The notes under the pieces are model-generated. The model was not told the DNA's origin. It saw only the letters and a list, made by a program, of their open reading frames with translations, and ran no database searches. 5,981 bases of DNA from Saprospiraceae bacterium (GTDB lineage Bacteria > Bacteroidota > Bacteroidia > Chitinophagales > Saprospiraceae), in assembly GCA_013361075.1 (NCBI GenBank), contig JABWAJ010000369.1:1-5981 (forward strand), in the 5' to 3' direction. Position 1 is the stretch's first letter, and the number at the start of each line of letters is the position of its first letter. The translations under genes and the position numbers were made by a program. Shown piece by piece: positions 5,716 through 5,981 of this stretch.

Positions 5716-5981
5716 ATGCAGTATTCCGAGAAAGAAATGGTCGAAGGTTGTGTCAGGAATGAAAGAGTCTGGCAGGAAGCGCTGTACCGGCGTTTTTTTC
5801 CTGCAATGATCCAAATGTGCATGCGCTATACCAGTGACCGTGAAACTGCTATGGAAATTGTCAATGCCGGCTTTTTAAGGGTCTTCAAAAAGTTGCACAC
5901 GTTCACCTTCAGCGGGTCCTTGGAAGGCTGGATCAGAAGAATTGTCTTTCATAGCATTTCTGATCATTTTAAAAGCCGTAC
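5716..5981 (+). CDS. ECF-type RNA polymerase sigma-70 factor, N-terminal part
   Basis: An open frame from ATG 5716 runs off the right edge (88 full codons). It begins MQYSEKEMVEGCVRNERVWQ and matches region 2 of group 4 (ECF) sigma factors. Region 2.1 is the segment ALYRRFFPAMIQMCMRYTSD; regions 2.2-2.4 span AMEIVNAGFLRVFKKLHTFT and SGSLEGWIRRIVFHSISDHF, matching the Bacteroidota form 'ea.e.lN.gFlkVF.k...f...gsfegWlrrI..n...dh.r'. Region 4, the -35 recognition domain, lies beyond the window. Sigma factors of this kind direct RNA polymerase to selected promoters, often for envelope or nutrient-uptake genes. GGAG at 5698-5701 is 14 nt upstream, too far for a normal Shine-Dalgarno. The gene starts 98 bp after the barrel protein's stop, so co-transcription is possible but unproven; no clear terminator lies between them. 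Any anti-sigma factor would lie outside. Confidence 0.85.
   Translation, partial: MQYSEKEMVEGCVRNERVWQEALYRRFFPAMIQMCMRYTSDRETAMEIVNAGFLRVFKKLHTFTFSGSLEGWIRRIVFHSISDHFKSR

Overview
The window has two parts of different origin. Bases 1 to about 427 are very GC-rich (about 60-72% in the lines I counted) and use almost only G- or C-ending codons. They carry the tail of a proteobacterial-type succinate dehydrogenase iron-sulfur gene and, convergent to it, the tail of an unrecognised gene. From about base 430 onward, GC and codon use drop to moderate values, and the genes look like Bacteroidota, probably a Saprospiraceae-like or other environmental member. The evidence is a type IX secretion C-terminal sorting domain, an LVIVD-repeat lipoprotein, a small outer-membrane barrel protein, an ECF sigma factor of the Bacteroidota style, and starts with little Shine-Dalgarno signal. 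Two gene fragments, on opposite strands and both missing their 5' ends, abut at about 415-436. This looks like a chimeric assembly join, or less likely a real recombination or transfer point, and not a natural gene neighbourhood.

Layout: sdhB tail (+, 1-195); unknown gene tail (-, 221-427); join; C-terminal half of a DUF819-family membrane protein (+, about 430-888); a small single-helix membrane protein (-, 901-1095); a doubtful 60-codon frame (-, 1203-1385); an AT-rich gap; a strong rho-independent terminator (1561-1596) ending a secreted esterase gene (-, 1622-3031). A 266-bp divergent intergenic region follows. Then come a putative two-gene operon on the + strand, an LVIVD beta-propeller lipoprotein (3298-4581) and a repeat-plus-beta-barrel outer-membrane protein (4610-5617), and finally the start of an ECF sigma factor gene (5716 to the window end).

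How they fit together: the Bacteroidota part is mostly cell-envelope and secretion biology. The esterase is probably exported by the Sec and type IX systems. The lipoprotein and barrel protein lie 28 bp apart on the same strand and may act together at the outer membrane, though no known pathway is visible. The sigma factor begins about 100 bp downstream and could be a separate unit. I see no CRISPR array, tRNA, rRNA, transposase or defence system, and no convincing new multi-gene system. The points most worth a second look are the join, the duplicated domain in the barrel protein, and the lipoprotein/barrel pair.
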